NCBI GenBank assembly: GCA_051418055.1
Contig: JBPRGH010000135.1
Coordinates: 35,174-99,173 of the forward strand
Direction: 5' to 3'
Length of the DNA stretch: 64,000 bases
Origin: JBPRGH01 sp051418055
GTDB taxonomy: Bacteria > Bacteroidota > Bacteroidia > Cytophagales > Cyclobacteriaceae
The translations under genes were made by a program, and so were the position numbers. Shown here in pieces: positions 49,318 through 58,753 of the stretch (the stretch's first letter is position 1; the number at the start of each line of letters is the position of its first letter). Below the pieces are notes generated by a model. That model did no database searches. It had not been told where the DNA came from and saw only the letters and a list, made by a program, of their open reading frames with translations.

Positions 49318-52300
49318 CAGCTACACTATGCTCCTGGTATAGCGGAAGTTTAAGAACAAATACAGACCCTATATTTTCAGTGCTTTCTACAGAAATTAAA
49401 CCATTATTCATTTCGGTAAACTGCTTACAAAGAATTAATCCCAATCCGGTACCTTTTTCATTATTGGTACCTTTTTGCATAAAATTCTGATTTCTGTCAA
49501 ATAATTTTGTCAGGTCTTCAGCCTTTATTCCCTGTCCTTCATCTTTAACCTTAATTACAGCATGAGTAGCATTTTTGTAAACTTTCAGGTAAATATTTTT
49601 GCCGGGAGGTGTGAATTTTAGTGCATTGGAAACAAGATTACGTATAGTAATAGAGGTCATATTTTCATCAGCATAAATAAAAATATTTTCTTCAACTTCT
49701 GAGATAATTTTTATGTTCTTTTTCAAGGCAGTAAGATCATATAAACCAGTTATTTTCTCAAATAAAGTATCGAGGCTGACCTTATGTGGCTGGTATGATA
49801 TTTCACCCATCTGGGATAAAGACCAGAACAGAGTATTGTCCAGCAGGTCAAGGGATTTAGCTACTGAATTTTTTATATTTACCGCATGTAATTTAATGTC
49901 TTTTTCATCAAGTGTATCGAAATGATCTACGAGAATTCCCAGGAATCCTTTTAAAGTTGTTAATGGTGAGCGCAAATCATGGGATAATATTGAAAAAATA
50001 AAATCTTTTTTCTTGTTTAGCCGTGCGAGTTCTTCTTTTGATTCCTTAAGCTCACGGGTACGCCGTTCTATTTCCTTTTCCAGGAATGACTTGATGGCCT
50101 TATTTTTCTTCATACTGCGCCTGTATGAAACTGAGATCAGGCTAAAGATAATTGCACCAAGTAATAGCCCTACCCACCAGGATTTCCACCATCGGGCGGT
50201 TATCACCACCGGGATTGACGCATATTCTTTTGAAATTGAGCCGTCAGGTGCTACCGATTTAACCTGAAAAACATACTTTCCCGGTTTTAAACCAGTATAT
50301 GTAGCAGAATGGTCACTATTGTAGATCCACTCTTGATCGTAGTTTTCGAGCTTATAATAGTATTTATTTTTTTCTGGTTGTGAAAAATTATTGCTGGTAA
50401 ACTTGAAGCTTAAATAATTTTGATCATAGTTCAGCAGAAGCTGATCTTTATTTAACAAACTGAATGTAGGATTTTTTAATGCACCCTCTTCAGAAAATTG
50501 ATTGATGATATCCACATATAATAAAACCGGTTTTGAATGAAAATTAGTAGTAGTAAACATTTTATCAGGAAAGAAAATATTCAACCCTTCAATTCCGCCA
50601 AAAACAAATTCGCCTCTTTTGGTTTGTGCATAAGCAAGACGATTAAATTCTTCCCCCTGAAGCCCATTATCCCTGTCGTAATTATAAAAATTTTCATTCT
50701 CAGGATTATATCTGCTAATGCCATGATTTGTGGAGATCCAAAAAAATCCCCTGCTATCTCTAAGACTCGAGTAGATAGTGTTATCAGGAAGCCCATTATT
50801 TTTGGTGTATCTTGTCATACTTCCTTTTAATTCCGGATCTGTAATATCAAGAATATATAAACCACCCTGGAATGTGCCTATGTAAAGCTTATTTTCATAC
50901 CTGATCAGAGAAAGGATCATATGATTAGTAGTGTCCCCTTCATCTGATGCACTTACTATTCTTCTTGAATAAAACTCATTTGTTTTTGGATTATACTTCA
51001 CTAGCTCACCCATGCCCCCAATGAAAATATCATCATTATCTTTTAATAAAGTTCTTGCACCGCCTTTTAAAGTATTTAATTTATCATCCGGATGAGGACC
51101 TAAAACACTGCTCTTGCCGTTTATTATGTTATAAATATTAACATAACCTCTGGTTAAATATAGTAATTGAATTGAGTCATAAAGAAGGACCTGCCTGATG
51201 CGGTGATCAAAACTAATTTCAGGTGTAGAAAGTAATTGAAATGAGCGATTAATTTTATTAAACCGGACCAGGCCATGACTGGTGCCAATGAGAATGTTAC
51301 CTGTCGCAAAAGGATCCTCAGTAAAGGAAAATGGAACAATACGGTCAGCTACTTTTAATTTTATAGGAACTCTTTCTATCGTTTTTCTTGCCGAATCAAT
51401 GATATTAATTACCCCGTCATCAGATCCTATCAGTAATTCTTCATCTTTACCCTCATAGACAGCTCTTATAAGATCAGAACTGAGAGATTTAATATTCGAA
51501 GGATCATGGCTAATATGGCTGAAGTATCTTTTATGATGATCATATTTATTTATACCAGCTCCTGTTCCGATCCATATTATGCCTCCATTACATTTAAATA
51601 ATACCTTGGCCCTGTTACTGCTTAATGATCCTTTTTTGTAATAATTTTTTTCAAATTGCAGGATTTCATTTTTATTATTTAAAAGATAAATACCACTTCT
51701 TTCAGTCAGGACCCATAAATTACCTTCATGAAAATAAATAAAATTTATATTATCATTGATCAGGTCAGGGGTATAAGTTTTATCTACTCTTTGAGACTTA
51801 AGATTATATCTGTAAACATGTAACTGTGTTGCTATCCATAACTGATCCTGATTCTTTACAAGGCTAATTATGTTATCATCTGTTTCCGGGATTTTTATGA
51901 CCTTAGAAGTGGCTGAATCACTATAAATTACCACCCTTCCTTTACTGCCTACATAAAGCGTATTTTTTTCCTGAATAATAGAATAGGGAGGATCTCCATT
52001 TGAAAAAGGAACCGCTTTTTGATCCTGTTCATCTAAAAAGAATAAACCCTTTCCTTTGGATAAAAAACCAACCTTATTCTGGAAAAAAAATAGCTGATCA
52101 ATTTCATAGGCTGATAAACTGTCTTTTATATATTTTAAATCAGAATAATCATTTTTCATTTTTACTATGCCCCTTTTCTCTTTCAAAGAGGCATAGATGA
52201 AATTGTCCGGGCCGGCTAATATTGATGAAACAGCTCGTTCCTTTACAGCCTGTAAATTGATATAATCATTTAAATTTAAAATATTATAGCCATCAAAACG

Positions 52301-52489
52301 ATAGATGCCATTATTGCTGGCAAACCACATGAGGCCGGTACTATCCTGTTTAATATCATTAATAGGATTGAAATGTAGTGCGCCGGGAAGAAAAAGGTGC
52401 TCAAAATATACATCAGGCTGGTTTAGCTGCTTTTGTGCCCAGCCTAAAAAAGGAAAAGCAAAAAATAAGAGGAGTATTATCCTTTTCAC
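49304..52489 (-). CDS. Two-component regulator propeller sensor histidine kinase
   Basis: A 1061-residue exported sensor: signal peptide (1-18), Reg_prop seven-bladed propeller modules over about 30-690 (repeated WFASNNGIYRFDG and WISTNHGISRYN patterns), a Y_Y_Y domain (about 700-780), one membrane helix (WWVGLLLGAIIFSLISVSY) and a cytoplasmic HisKA with His837 (ILSHDLRSPL) plus an ATPase domain with N box NLVSNALKF, DEGQGI and KGTGLGLILC. Hybrid relatives sense oligosaccharides, but this one has no fused receiver or AraC output, so it needs a separate regulator, which is not next door. Confidence 0.92.
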   Translation of the reverse strand: MKRIILLLFFAFPFLGWAQKQLNQPDVYFEHLFLPGALHFNPINDIKQDSTGLMWFASNNGIYRFDGYNILNLNDYINLQAVKERAVSSILAGPDNFIYASLKEKRGIVKMKNDYSDLKYIKDSLSAYEIDQLFFFQNKVGFLSKGKGLFFLDEQDQKAVPFSNGDPPYSIIQEKNTLYVGSKGRVVIYSDSATSKVIKIPETDDNIISLVKNQDQLWIATQLHVYRYNLKSQRVDKTYTPDLINDNINFIYFHEGNLWVLTERSGIYLLNNKNEILQFEKNYYKKGSLSSNRAKVLFKCNGGIIWIGTGAGINKYDHHKRYFSHISHDPSNIKSLSSDLIRAVYEGKDEELLIGSDDGVINIIDSARKTIERVPIKLKVADRIVPFSFTEDPFATGNILIGTSHGLVRFNKINRSFQLLSTPEISFDHRIRQVLLYDSIQLLYLTRGYVNIYNIINGKSSVLGPHPDDKLNTLKGGARTLLKDNDDIFIGGMGELVKYNPKTNEFYSRRIVSASDEGDTTNHMILSLIRYENKLYIGTFQGGLYILDITDPELKGSMTRYTKNNGLPDNTIYSSLRDSRGFFWISTNHGISRYNPENENFYNYDRDNGLQGEEFNRLAYAQTKRGEFVFGGIEGLNIFFPDKMFTTTNFHSKPVLLYVDIINQFSEEGALKNPTFSLLNKDQLLLNYDQNYLSFKFTSNNFSQPEKNKYYYKLENYDQEWIYNSDHSATYTGLKPGKYVFQVKSVAPDGSISKEYASIPVVITARWWKSWWVGLLLGAIIFSLISVSYRRSMKKNKAIKSFLEKEIERRTRELKESKEELARLNKKKDFIFSILSHDLRSPLTTLKGFLGILVDHFDTLDEKDIKLHAVNIKNSVAKSLDLLDNTLFWSLSQMGEISYQPHKVSLDTLFEKITGLYDLTALKKNIKIISEVEENIFIYADENMTSITIRNLVSNALKFTPPGKNIYLKVYKNATHAVIKVKDEGQGIKAEDLTKLFDRNQNFMQKGTNNEKGTGLGLILCKQFTEMNNGLISVESTENIGSVFVLKLPLYQEHSVAVSPS

Positions 52490-52509
52490 TTTATAAACGT
52501 TATTCCCGG

Positions 52510-52878
52510 TTAATCAATTGGATAGGGAATATAAATAAAATTTGTAAAATCATCATCAATAACGAACAAACAACAGAATTCATCCGGGTCTTTATAGCTT
52601 TCTTTAAATGAATCAATTTTTTCTTTGTTTACTATTTCCCTTTCAACAAATTCATCCAGATATGAGGCAGAGTAGTTGAATTCTGTATTAAGATCAGCTT
52701 TTGCAATTAACAATGCACCTATTGGCAATTCTATTTTAGAAACAGGGAAAATAGGATATTCGGAAAATCCTCTTTTCCTGATCTGATAGGCAGCTTCTTT
52801 AATAACATCAGAAATTTTTACAAAATCCTGGCTTATCTTTCCAAGATATTTTGGGTTTAACTCCGGATCATTTATCAT
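52510..52878 (-). CDS. Conserved cytosolic hypothetical protein
   Basis: A 122-residue acidic protein (MINDPELNPKYLGKISQDF; DVIKEAAYQIRKRGFSEYPIF; FVIDDDFTNFIYIPYPID). Its even coding pattern suggests a phylum-conserved protein of unknown role. It lies upstream of the big sensor kinase on the same strand, 20 bases away, and divergent from the BNR protein. Confidence 0.8.
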   Translation of the reverse strand: MINDPELNPKYLGKISQDFVKISDVIKEAAYQIRKRGFSEYPIFPVSKIELPIGALLIAKADLNTEFNYSASYLDEFVEREIVNKEKIDSFKESYKDPDEFCCLFVIDDDFTNFIYIPYPID

Positions 52879-52951
52879 TCTGTAAATTTAGGTTTTATAG
52901 AATTTTGATTCCCAAAAGAATATAAAGTATTTTAACGAAAAAAAAATTCCT

Positions 52952-55753
52952 ATGAAAAATATCTTTCTATTGGCATTATTTCCATTTTATTCTGCTATAG
53001 CACAAAATGTTGAGGTAAAACCTACAACAGAAAACGAAATTGAGCAGAGCTGGGAGAAACGTGCTGAGTTAGCACAAGCTTCGCTGTTAAAGAATTATCC
53101 TGCACGAAATGTTGGCCCAGTTGTACAAGGTGGGAGGATTACCGACCTTGAGGTGATTTCCCCGACCCATTACTTAATTGCTTTTGCCTCAGGTGGGCTT
53201 TGGGAAACGAAAGATCATGGGATAACTTTTAATCCTGTTTTTGATGAGAAAGGGGCATTAGGCATTGGTGATTTTGCAATTTCGACATCTGATCCTTCGA
53301 TTATTTATGTTGGAACGGGAGAAAATAACAGTAGCCGCTCAAGCTATGCCGGCGATGGGGTTTACAAAAGTACAGATGCCGGAAAAAGCTGGGAGCATAT
53401 AGGTTTAACCAATACACAGCATATAGGTAAAGTGATTATACATCCTCAGGATCCGGATGTGGTATGGATTGCTTCAATGGGAGCACTTTATAGCCATAAT
53501 GAGGAAAGAGGGGTATATAAATCAACCGATGGCGGGAATACCTGGGATAAAACATTGTTCATCAATGATAGTACAGGAATTATAGATCTTATTATAAACC
53601 CGGAAAATCCTAACCAGCTATGGGCTGCAGCATGGGAAAGAACGAGAAAAGCACATCATTTTAAAGGTAATGGTCCTGGTTCGGGAATTTACAGATCTGA
53701 CGATGGAGGGGAAACCTGGCAGAAAAAAATGAATGGCTTTCCGGAAGGAAATTTTGTAGGGAGAATAGGTCTTGATATTGCTCATAGTGAGCCAAATATT
53801 ATGTATGCTTTTCTGGACAACCAGGAGCCAGTAGAGAAGGGGGAAGAAATTTCAGAGGCGCAAGAAGGGTTAAAGCTTGGTGATTTCCGGGATATGACCG
53901 CCCAGCACCTGCTGAATAATATCAATAATGAATTGCTTAATAAATTTTTAAAGGAGCAGGGTTTTCCCAAAAAATATACTGCGGAGCGTATTAAAGCTAA
54001 TGTCAGGGAGGGAAAATATACTCCAAGGGAAATAGCAGATTATTTTGGAGATGCAAATGCAGCTTTATTTAATGCTGAGGTAGAAGGTGCGCAGCTTTTC
54101 CGCTCTGAAAATGGTGGGGACAACTGGCAGAAGGTTAACTCGTATGATCTTGAGGGGGTATATTTTACTTATGGCTATTATTTCGGAGAAGTGAGGGTTG
54201 ATCCTAATGATCCGGATAAGGTTTATATTTTAGGTGTGCCTTTATTAAAAACAGCTGATGGTGGTAAAACCTATGCCAGGATTGATACAATAGGGGATGT
54301 GCATGTTGACCACCAGGCGTTCTGGATAGATCCGGAAAATTCAAAACATATTCTGCTGGGGAATGATGGAGGTTTATATGAAAGCTATGATGAAGGTGCT
54401 AACTGGTTACATATAAATAATATTCCGGCAGGACAATTTTACACGGTCAACTATGATATGCAGCAGCCTTACCATATCTATGGAGGATTACAGGATAATG
54501 GCACACTTGCCGGTTCTTCTAAGTCCGTGCCTAATCGTTCAAAACACTGGGAGAGAATCTTTGGTGGCGATGGAATGTTTGTGGCGCCGGACCCTGGAAA
54601 TCCTGATCTTGTGTATGCAGGTTTCCAGTTTGGTAATTATTACAGGATAGACAGATCAAAAGGAAAAATAAATAAAATCACCCCCCAACATGAAATAGGT
54701 GAGGACCAGCTTAGGTTCAACTGGAGAACACCGCTTATCATGAGCTCCCATAATCCGGACATTCTTTATATAGGAGCACAAAAAGTATTTAGAACACTGA
54801 ATCAAGGCGAAGACTGGACATCTTTGAGTGGTGATCTTACGCAGGATTATCCGCAGGGTAATGTCCCTTTCAGCACTATCTCAAGCCTTGCTGAATCTCC
54901 TTTAAAATTTGGGATGCTTTATGTAGGCACTGATGACGGACACGTTCACCGATCAGATGCAGCAGGAGGAGAATGGGTGGAGATCACAAATGGATTACCT
55001 GAAGATCTTTGGGTAAGCAGCATTCATCCATCGTCGCATGATGAAAATATTGTATATGTTTCCCTCAATGGCTACCGGTTTGATAATTTTAACACCTATG
55101 TATATAAAAGTACAGACAAGGGCGAAACATGGTCATCTTTAAAAGGTAATCTGCCGGAGGTAGTTATTAATGTGATCACTGAAGATCCTGTTAATAAAAA
55201 CCTGCTTTATCTCGGAACCGATCATGGCACGTATGTGAGTTTTGATGGGGGTAATGTGTGGGAATTGTTTAATAATGCATTAAATGTAGCTTCCTATGAT
55301 ATTAAAGTTCATCCGAGAGAGAATGAAGTTATAGTAGGTACCCATGGCAGGAGTATTTTTGTTGCTGATGTGAAACCCTGGCAGCAGCTAACCGGCGATA
55401 ATCTGTCGAAAGCTATATTAGCATATGAACCTTCCGCTATCAGGCATTCCGACAGGTGGGGGGAAAGCAGGTATCCTTATACAGACGCATTTAAACCGGC
55501 AGTGGATATACAATATTTTACAGCTGGTGCCGGTAAGGTGGAAGTTGAGGTTTATAATCCAAATAATGAGCTGATACATAAGGAAACAATAAATGCTGAC
55601 AGAGGATTTAACAGGTATGCCTGGAATTTAAAAGGAGGAGTCTACAAAAAGAAGAAACAGGAACCTTCAAATTATATTTCTCCAGGAAAGTATAGGGTTA
55701 CTCTAAATAAAGATGGAGAATCTTCTTCTGTAACTGTAGAAGTTAAGGAGTAA
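52952..55753 (+). CDS. Exported BNR/VPS10-type propeller protein
   Basis: A 933-residue exported protein (signal peptide MKNIFLLALFPFYSAIAQ). It has many BNR-like blades with the consensus YKSTDxGxTW (VYKSTDAGKSWEH, VYKSTDGGNTWD, IYRSDDGGETWQK, VYKSTDKGETWS), making a large ten-bladed type propeller as in VPS10/sortilin-like and glycosyl hydrolase family relatives. A central insertion (about 295-385) is helical. The last 100 residues form a fibronectin-like or C-terminal beta domain (FNRYAWNLKGGVYKKK; YRVTLNKDGESSSVTVEV). No catalytic residues were identified. It may be secreted or surface-bound. Confidence 0.88.
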   Translation: MKNIFLLALFPFYSAIAQNVEVKPTTENEIEQSWEKRAELAQASLLKNYPARNVGPVVQGGRITDLEVISPTHYLIAFASGGLWETKDHGITFNPVFDEKGALGIGDFAISTSDPSIIYVGTGENNSSRSSYAGDGVYKSTDAGKSWEHIGLTNTQHIGKVIIHPQDPDVVWIASMGALYSHNEERGVYKSTDGGNTWDKTLFINDSTGIIDLIINPENPNQLWAAAWERTRKAHHFKGNGPGSGIYRSDDGGETWQKKMNGFPEGNFVGRIGLDIAHSEPNIMYAFLDNQEPVEKGEEISEAQEGLKLGDFRDMTAQHLLNNINNELLNKFLKEQGFPKKYTAERIKANVREGKYTPREIADYFGDANAALFNAEVEGAQLFRSENGGDNWQKVNSYDLEGVYFTYGYYFGEVRVDPNDPDKVYILGVPLLKTADGGKTYARIDTIGDVHVDHQAFWIDPENSKHILLGNDGGLYESYDEGANWLHINNIPAGQFYTVNYDMQQPYHIYGGLQDNGTLAGSSKSVPNRSKHWERIFGGDGMFVAPDPGNPDLVYAGFQFGNYYRIDRSKGKINKITPQHEIGEDQLRFNWRTPLIMSSHNPDILYIGAQKVFRTLNQGEDWTSLSGDLTQDYPQGNVPFSTISSLAESPLKFGMLYVGTDDGHVHRSDAAGGEWVEITNGLPEDLWVSSIHPSSHDENIVYVSLNGYRFDNFNTYVYKSTDKGETWSSLKGNLPEVVINVITEDPVNKNLLYLGTDHGTYVSFDGGNVWELFNNALNVASYDIKVHPRENEVIVGTHGRSIFVADVKPWQQLTGDNLSKAILAYEPSAIRHSDRWGESRYPYTDAFKPAVDIQYFTAGAGKVEVEVYNPNNELIHKETINADRGFNRYAWNLKGGVYKKKKQEPSNYISPGKYRVTLNKDGESSSVTVEVKE

Positions 55754-56336
55754 GATTTTCTTTTTTCCATTGCTCAATATGAGCCACCAGTTGAGGAAAA
55801 AAACTTATGAACTCGTTACGGAAGTCTGAATAATGAAGTTTCAGGTCTTCCGTAGCGTGTTCCATATGAGAGATAAAACGGGATCGCCTTGCCAATCCTG
55901 CCAGTGCTTGTCCCAGGCCCTCAATTTTGCCATAGCTTACCAGCCAGTCTTGCTTTTCCATATAAGGAAGCACATATCTTGCTTTTTCGGGTAATAGCTC
56001 CCAATGCTCTCTTAATAGGGTATAATTACTTCTGGAAAAATCTTCGAGGGCCTGTGGGTGATAATCATTCCAGAGAGCTGCCAAAAAATGATCATAATAC
56101 ATGTCTACAATTACAGCTGAATAATGCCTGTATTTGGGCACCAACCGATGTTTACTTTGACGGACGATATCGTTATCATCGGTGAAAGCATCAATTTCAC
56201 GATGCATAATTATCCCTTTCTGTACCCCTTCAGGAAAGTCACTTAATTGTGAGCCGCGCAAGAAATCGCCTATAAAATTACCTACAGTAAGGTAAGGATC
56301 AGGGTGGCTTAGATACACATGCGCCAAAAAATTCAT
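55743..56336 (-). CDS. ACP phosphodiesterase family protein
   Basis: A 197-residue protein of the acyl-carrier-protein phosphodiesterase (AcpH/DUF479) family: MNFLAHVYLSHPDPYLTVGN, FIGDFLRGSQLSDFPEGV, GIIMHREIDAFTDDN and VDMYYDHFLA hold the conserved His and Asp residues. The enzyme removes the 4'-phosphopantetheine group from acyl carrier protein. Its end overlaps the end of the BNR gene by 11 bases. Confidence 0.9.
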   Translation of the reverse strand: MNFLAHVYLSHPDPYLTVGNFIGDFLRGSQLSDFPEGVQKGIIMHREIDAFTDDNDIVRQSKHRLVPKYRHYSAVIVDMYYDHFLAALWNDYHPQALEDFSRSNYTLLREHWELLPEKARYVLPYMEKQDWLVSYGKIEGLGQALAGLARRSRFISHMEHATEDLKLHYSDFRNEFISFFPQLVAHIEQWKKENLTP

Positions 56337-56399
56337 TCGTTACTAATTTTTGATAGGTTACATAATCTCGATATATTTATCTAAAATAGAAATTCTTTA

Positions 56400-56795
56400 A
56401 TGGCCAACCTATCCCAACTTAAATTATTAGTAAATCTTGCACGTGCAGATGGAAAAATTGCTGAAGAAGAGAAGCAGTATATTTTTAATATAGGAATAGC
56501 TAATAATGTCGATAAACAGGAAGTGGAGAATATGCTTAAGGCTGATCAGCAGGATCAGCTGCCTGTCAATCTTTCAGCAGAAGAAAGGTTTGATATTCTG
56601 TTTAAGCTTGTACAGTTGATGAAAGTTGATGGGAAGCTGTTTGAAGAGGAGATAAGATACTGTTCAGGGATAGCATCACGCCTGGGTTACCGCGAAGAGG
56701 TCATCTTTGAATTAATGCTGGAGGTGAAATCCGGTAAAATGAAATCAGATGATATTTCTGATATAAGAGAAAAAACAAAAAAATTTCTAGAGTAA
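56400..56795 (+). CDS. TerB-like protein 1
   Basis: A 131-residue helical protein with a TerB-like pattern: LKLLVNLARADGKIAEEEKQYI near the start and LVQLMKVDGKLFEEEIRYC in the middle, two acidic half-sites that mirror each other. TerB domains are tellurite-resistance and stress-associated proteins, many with a metal-binding acidic site. It is separated by 2 bases from a similar gene, which suggests gene duplication within an operon. Confidence 0.8.
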   Translation: MANLSQLKLLVNLARADGKIAEEEKQYIFNIGIANNVDKQEVENMLKADQQDQLPVNLSAEERFDILFKLVQLMKVDGKLFEEEIRYCSGIASRLGYREEVIFELMLEVKSGKMKSDDISDIREKTKKFLE

Positions 56796-56797
56796 TT

Positions 56798-57202
56798 ATG
56801 ATCAATCCTCATTTAAATATACTGGTTCAGCTAGCAAAGATAGATGGAGAAACAGATGAAGCAGAGCTGGAGCTGATACGGCAGATAGGTGTATCTGAAA
56901 ATTTAACAGATTCTGATATAGATACTATTATTGCTTCGACAAAAGCCTCCGATTCCATTCCGTCTGTTGATAAATTTTCACCTGAGGAGAAAGCTGAGTT
57001 AATGGCTAACCTGGTAATGGTAATGAAGATCGATGGCAAAATTCAAAAAGAAGAAATGCGGTTTTGCCTCGATGTGATCAAAAAGCTGGGTTATGATGAG
57101 GATACCCTTTTTGAGCTGGTTTCAACCACTTATGTTAACCCCTCAGAAGACGAATCTTTAAAAGAGCTCACACAGCGCGCTAAGAATTATATCAAAAAAT
57201 AA
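56798..57202 (+). CDS. TerB-like protein 2
   Basis: A 134-residue paralogue of the preceding gene: LNILVQLAKIDGETDEAELELI and LVMVMKIDGKIQKEEMRFC repeat the two half-sites. Similar length and order support a tandem duplication followed by divergence. It is 10 bases before the amidohydrolase gene on the same strand. Function unknown beyond the family name. Confidence 0.8.
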   Translation: MINPHLNILVQLAKIDGETDEAELELIRQIGVSENLTDSDIDTIIASTKASDSIPSVDKFSPEEKAELMANLVMVMKIDGKIQKEEMRFCLDVIKKLGYDEDTLFELVSTTYVNPSEDESLKELTQRAKNYIKK

Positions 57203-57212
57203 TCACAAGAAT

Positions 57213-58511
57213 ATGAAAATTTCATTCATCAAAAGAAGCATTTTACTGCTTCTGTTTATAATATCTGGCATTCCTGCTATCGGGCAGCGATATGTTTTAC
57301 ATTGCGGTAATCTGATTGATGTAGAGGAAGGTAAAGTACGACAAAAGGTAACTGTTATAGTTGAAGGTAATAAAATTACTGCAGTTAATAATGGCTATAC
57401 CTCTCCTCAAAATGGTGATTCTCTAATTGATCTTACTAATAAATTCGTAATGCCGGGATTAATGGATATGCATGTGCACCTTGAAGGTGAAACCAATCCC
57501 GGGAGTTATATACAAAAGTTCACTTTAAATGAAGCTGATATTGCTTTTAACGCTGCTCTTTATGCTAAGAAAACTTTAATGGCAGGGTTTACAACAGTAA
57601 GGGATTTAGGTGGCACCGGTGTCAATACTGCATTGCGGAAAGCGATAGATCGCGGAGCTGTCATCGGCCCCAGGGTATATTCAGCTGGGAAATCCATTGC
57701 CACAACAGGCGGACATGCTGATCCGACAAACAGCTATAGAAAAGATCTGATGGGTGATCCGGGGCCTGCAGAAGGAGTAATAAACAGTCCTGAAGAGGCT
57801 CGAAAAGCGGTGCGCCAGCGTTATAAAGATGGTGCCGATGTAATAAAAATAACCGCTACAGGCGGTGTGCTTAGTGTGGCAAAGGATGGTTCAGGACCTC
57901 AGTTTACGATGGAGGAACTTAAAGCAATCGTTCAAACTGCTAATGACTACGGGATGGTTACAGCCGCTCATGCACATGGAGCTGAAGGGATGAAAAGGGC
58001 CGTGGAAGCTGGTATTAATAGTATTGAGCATGGAACCATGATGACACCTGAAGTTATGGATCTGATGAAGGAAAAAGGCACCTATTATGTACCTACAATT
58101 TCTGCAGGAAAATTTGTTGCTGAAAAAGCTAAAGTGGAAGGATATTATCCGGCAGTTGTTGTCCCTAAAGCGCTCGAGGTGGGGCCTCAGATACAGGGTA
58201 CTTTTCAGGAAGCTTATAAAAGGGGAGTTAAGATAGCTTTTGGCACTGATGCCGGTGTATTTCCCCATGGGGATAATGCAAAAGAATTTCAGTATATGGT
58301 GGAGGTAGGCATGAAGCCTATGGAGGCAATCCAGTCAGCCACAATAACTGCTGCTCAGCTTCTTAAAGAAGAGGATAAACTGGGTTCGGTTTCAACTGGT
58401 AAAATGGCAGATATTATCGCTGTAGAGGGTGATCCCCTTAAGGATATTACCTTACTTCAGAATGTTTCTTTTATTATGAAAAATGGCCAGGTCTACAAAT
58501 ACAAGAAATAA
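57213..58511 (+). CDS. Exported metal-dependent amidohydrolase
   Basis: A 432-residue amidohydrolase-fold enzyme with a signal peptide (LLLLFIISGIPAIGQ). Metal ligands are in MHVHLEG, the Lys of VIKITATGGV, AAHAHG, EHGTM and FGTDAGVF. The best relatives are Xaa-Pro dipeptidase/imidazolonepropionase-like hydrolases. A dipeptidase acting outside the inner membrane is plausible, in line with the peptidases elsewhere in the window. It closes the TerB-like operon. Confidence 0.92.
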   Translation: MKISFIKRSILLLLFIISGIPAIGQRYVLHCGNLIDVEEGKVRQKVTVIVEGNKITAVNNGYTSPQNGDSLIDLTNKFVMPGLMDMHVHLEGETNPGSYIQKFTLNEADIAFNAALYAKKTLMAGFTTVRDLGGTGVNTALRKAIDRGAVIGPRVYSAGKSIATTGGHADPTNSYRKDLMGDPGPAEGVINSPEEARKAVRQRYKDGADVIKITATGGVLSVAKDGSGPQFTMEELKAIVQTANDYGMVTAAHAHGAEGMKRAVEAGINSIEHGTMMTPEVMDLMKEKGTYYVPTISAGKFVAEKAKVEGYYPAVVVPKALEVGPQIQGTFQEAYKRGVKIAFGTDAGVFPHGDNAKEFQYMVEVGMKPMEAIQSATITAAQLLKEEDKLGSVSTGKMADIIAVEGDPLKDITLLQNVSFIMKNGQVYKYKK

Positions 58512-58555
58512 CTTTTACCAAAAATCCGCAGTTAAATAGAAGAAGTAGAAAGATT

Positions 58556-58720
58556 AGAATTCTAAGATTTCAGAACTCGGTTTTCTGATTTCCGATCTCT
58601 GATTTTAAATATTTCATCTTTCTGATTTCTGATTTCAGATTTAATATTAATATTTCATCTTTCAGATTTATGATTTAATCTTAATATTTCTGATTTCATC
58701 TTTCTGATTTCATCTTTCAA
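58556..58720. repeat. Degenerate CTGATTTC / CATCTTT word repeat
   Basis: The words CTGATTTC, CAGATTT, CATCTTTC and TAATATTTC recur with a period of about 8-12 bases through 165 bases before the lepA promoter. No open frame or hairpin is evident. Confidence 0.55.
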
Positions 58721-58725
58721 AATGA

Positions 58726-58733
58726 TACCTTTG
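58726..58733 (+). promoter_or_regulatory. -7 element (TACCTTTG) of the lepA operon
   Basis: An exact TAnnTTTG match 20 bases before the lepA ATG. The upstream word-repeat region leaves the -33 element unclear. Confidence 0.6.
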
Positions 58734-58753
58734 CATTTGGTTTAAGAATATTT

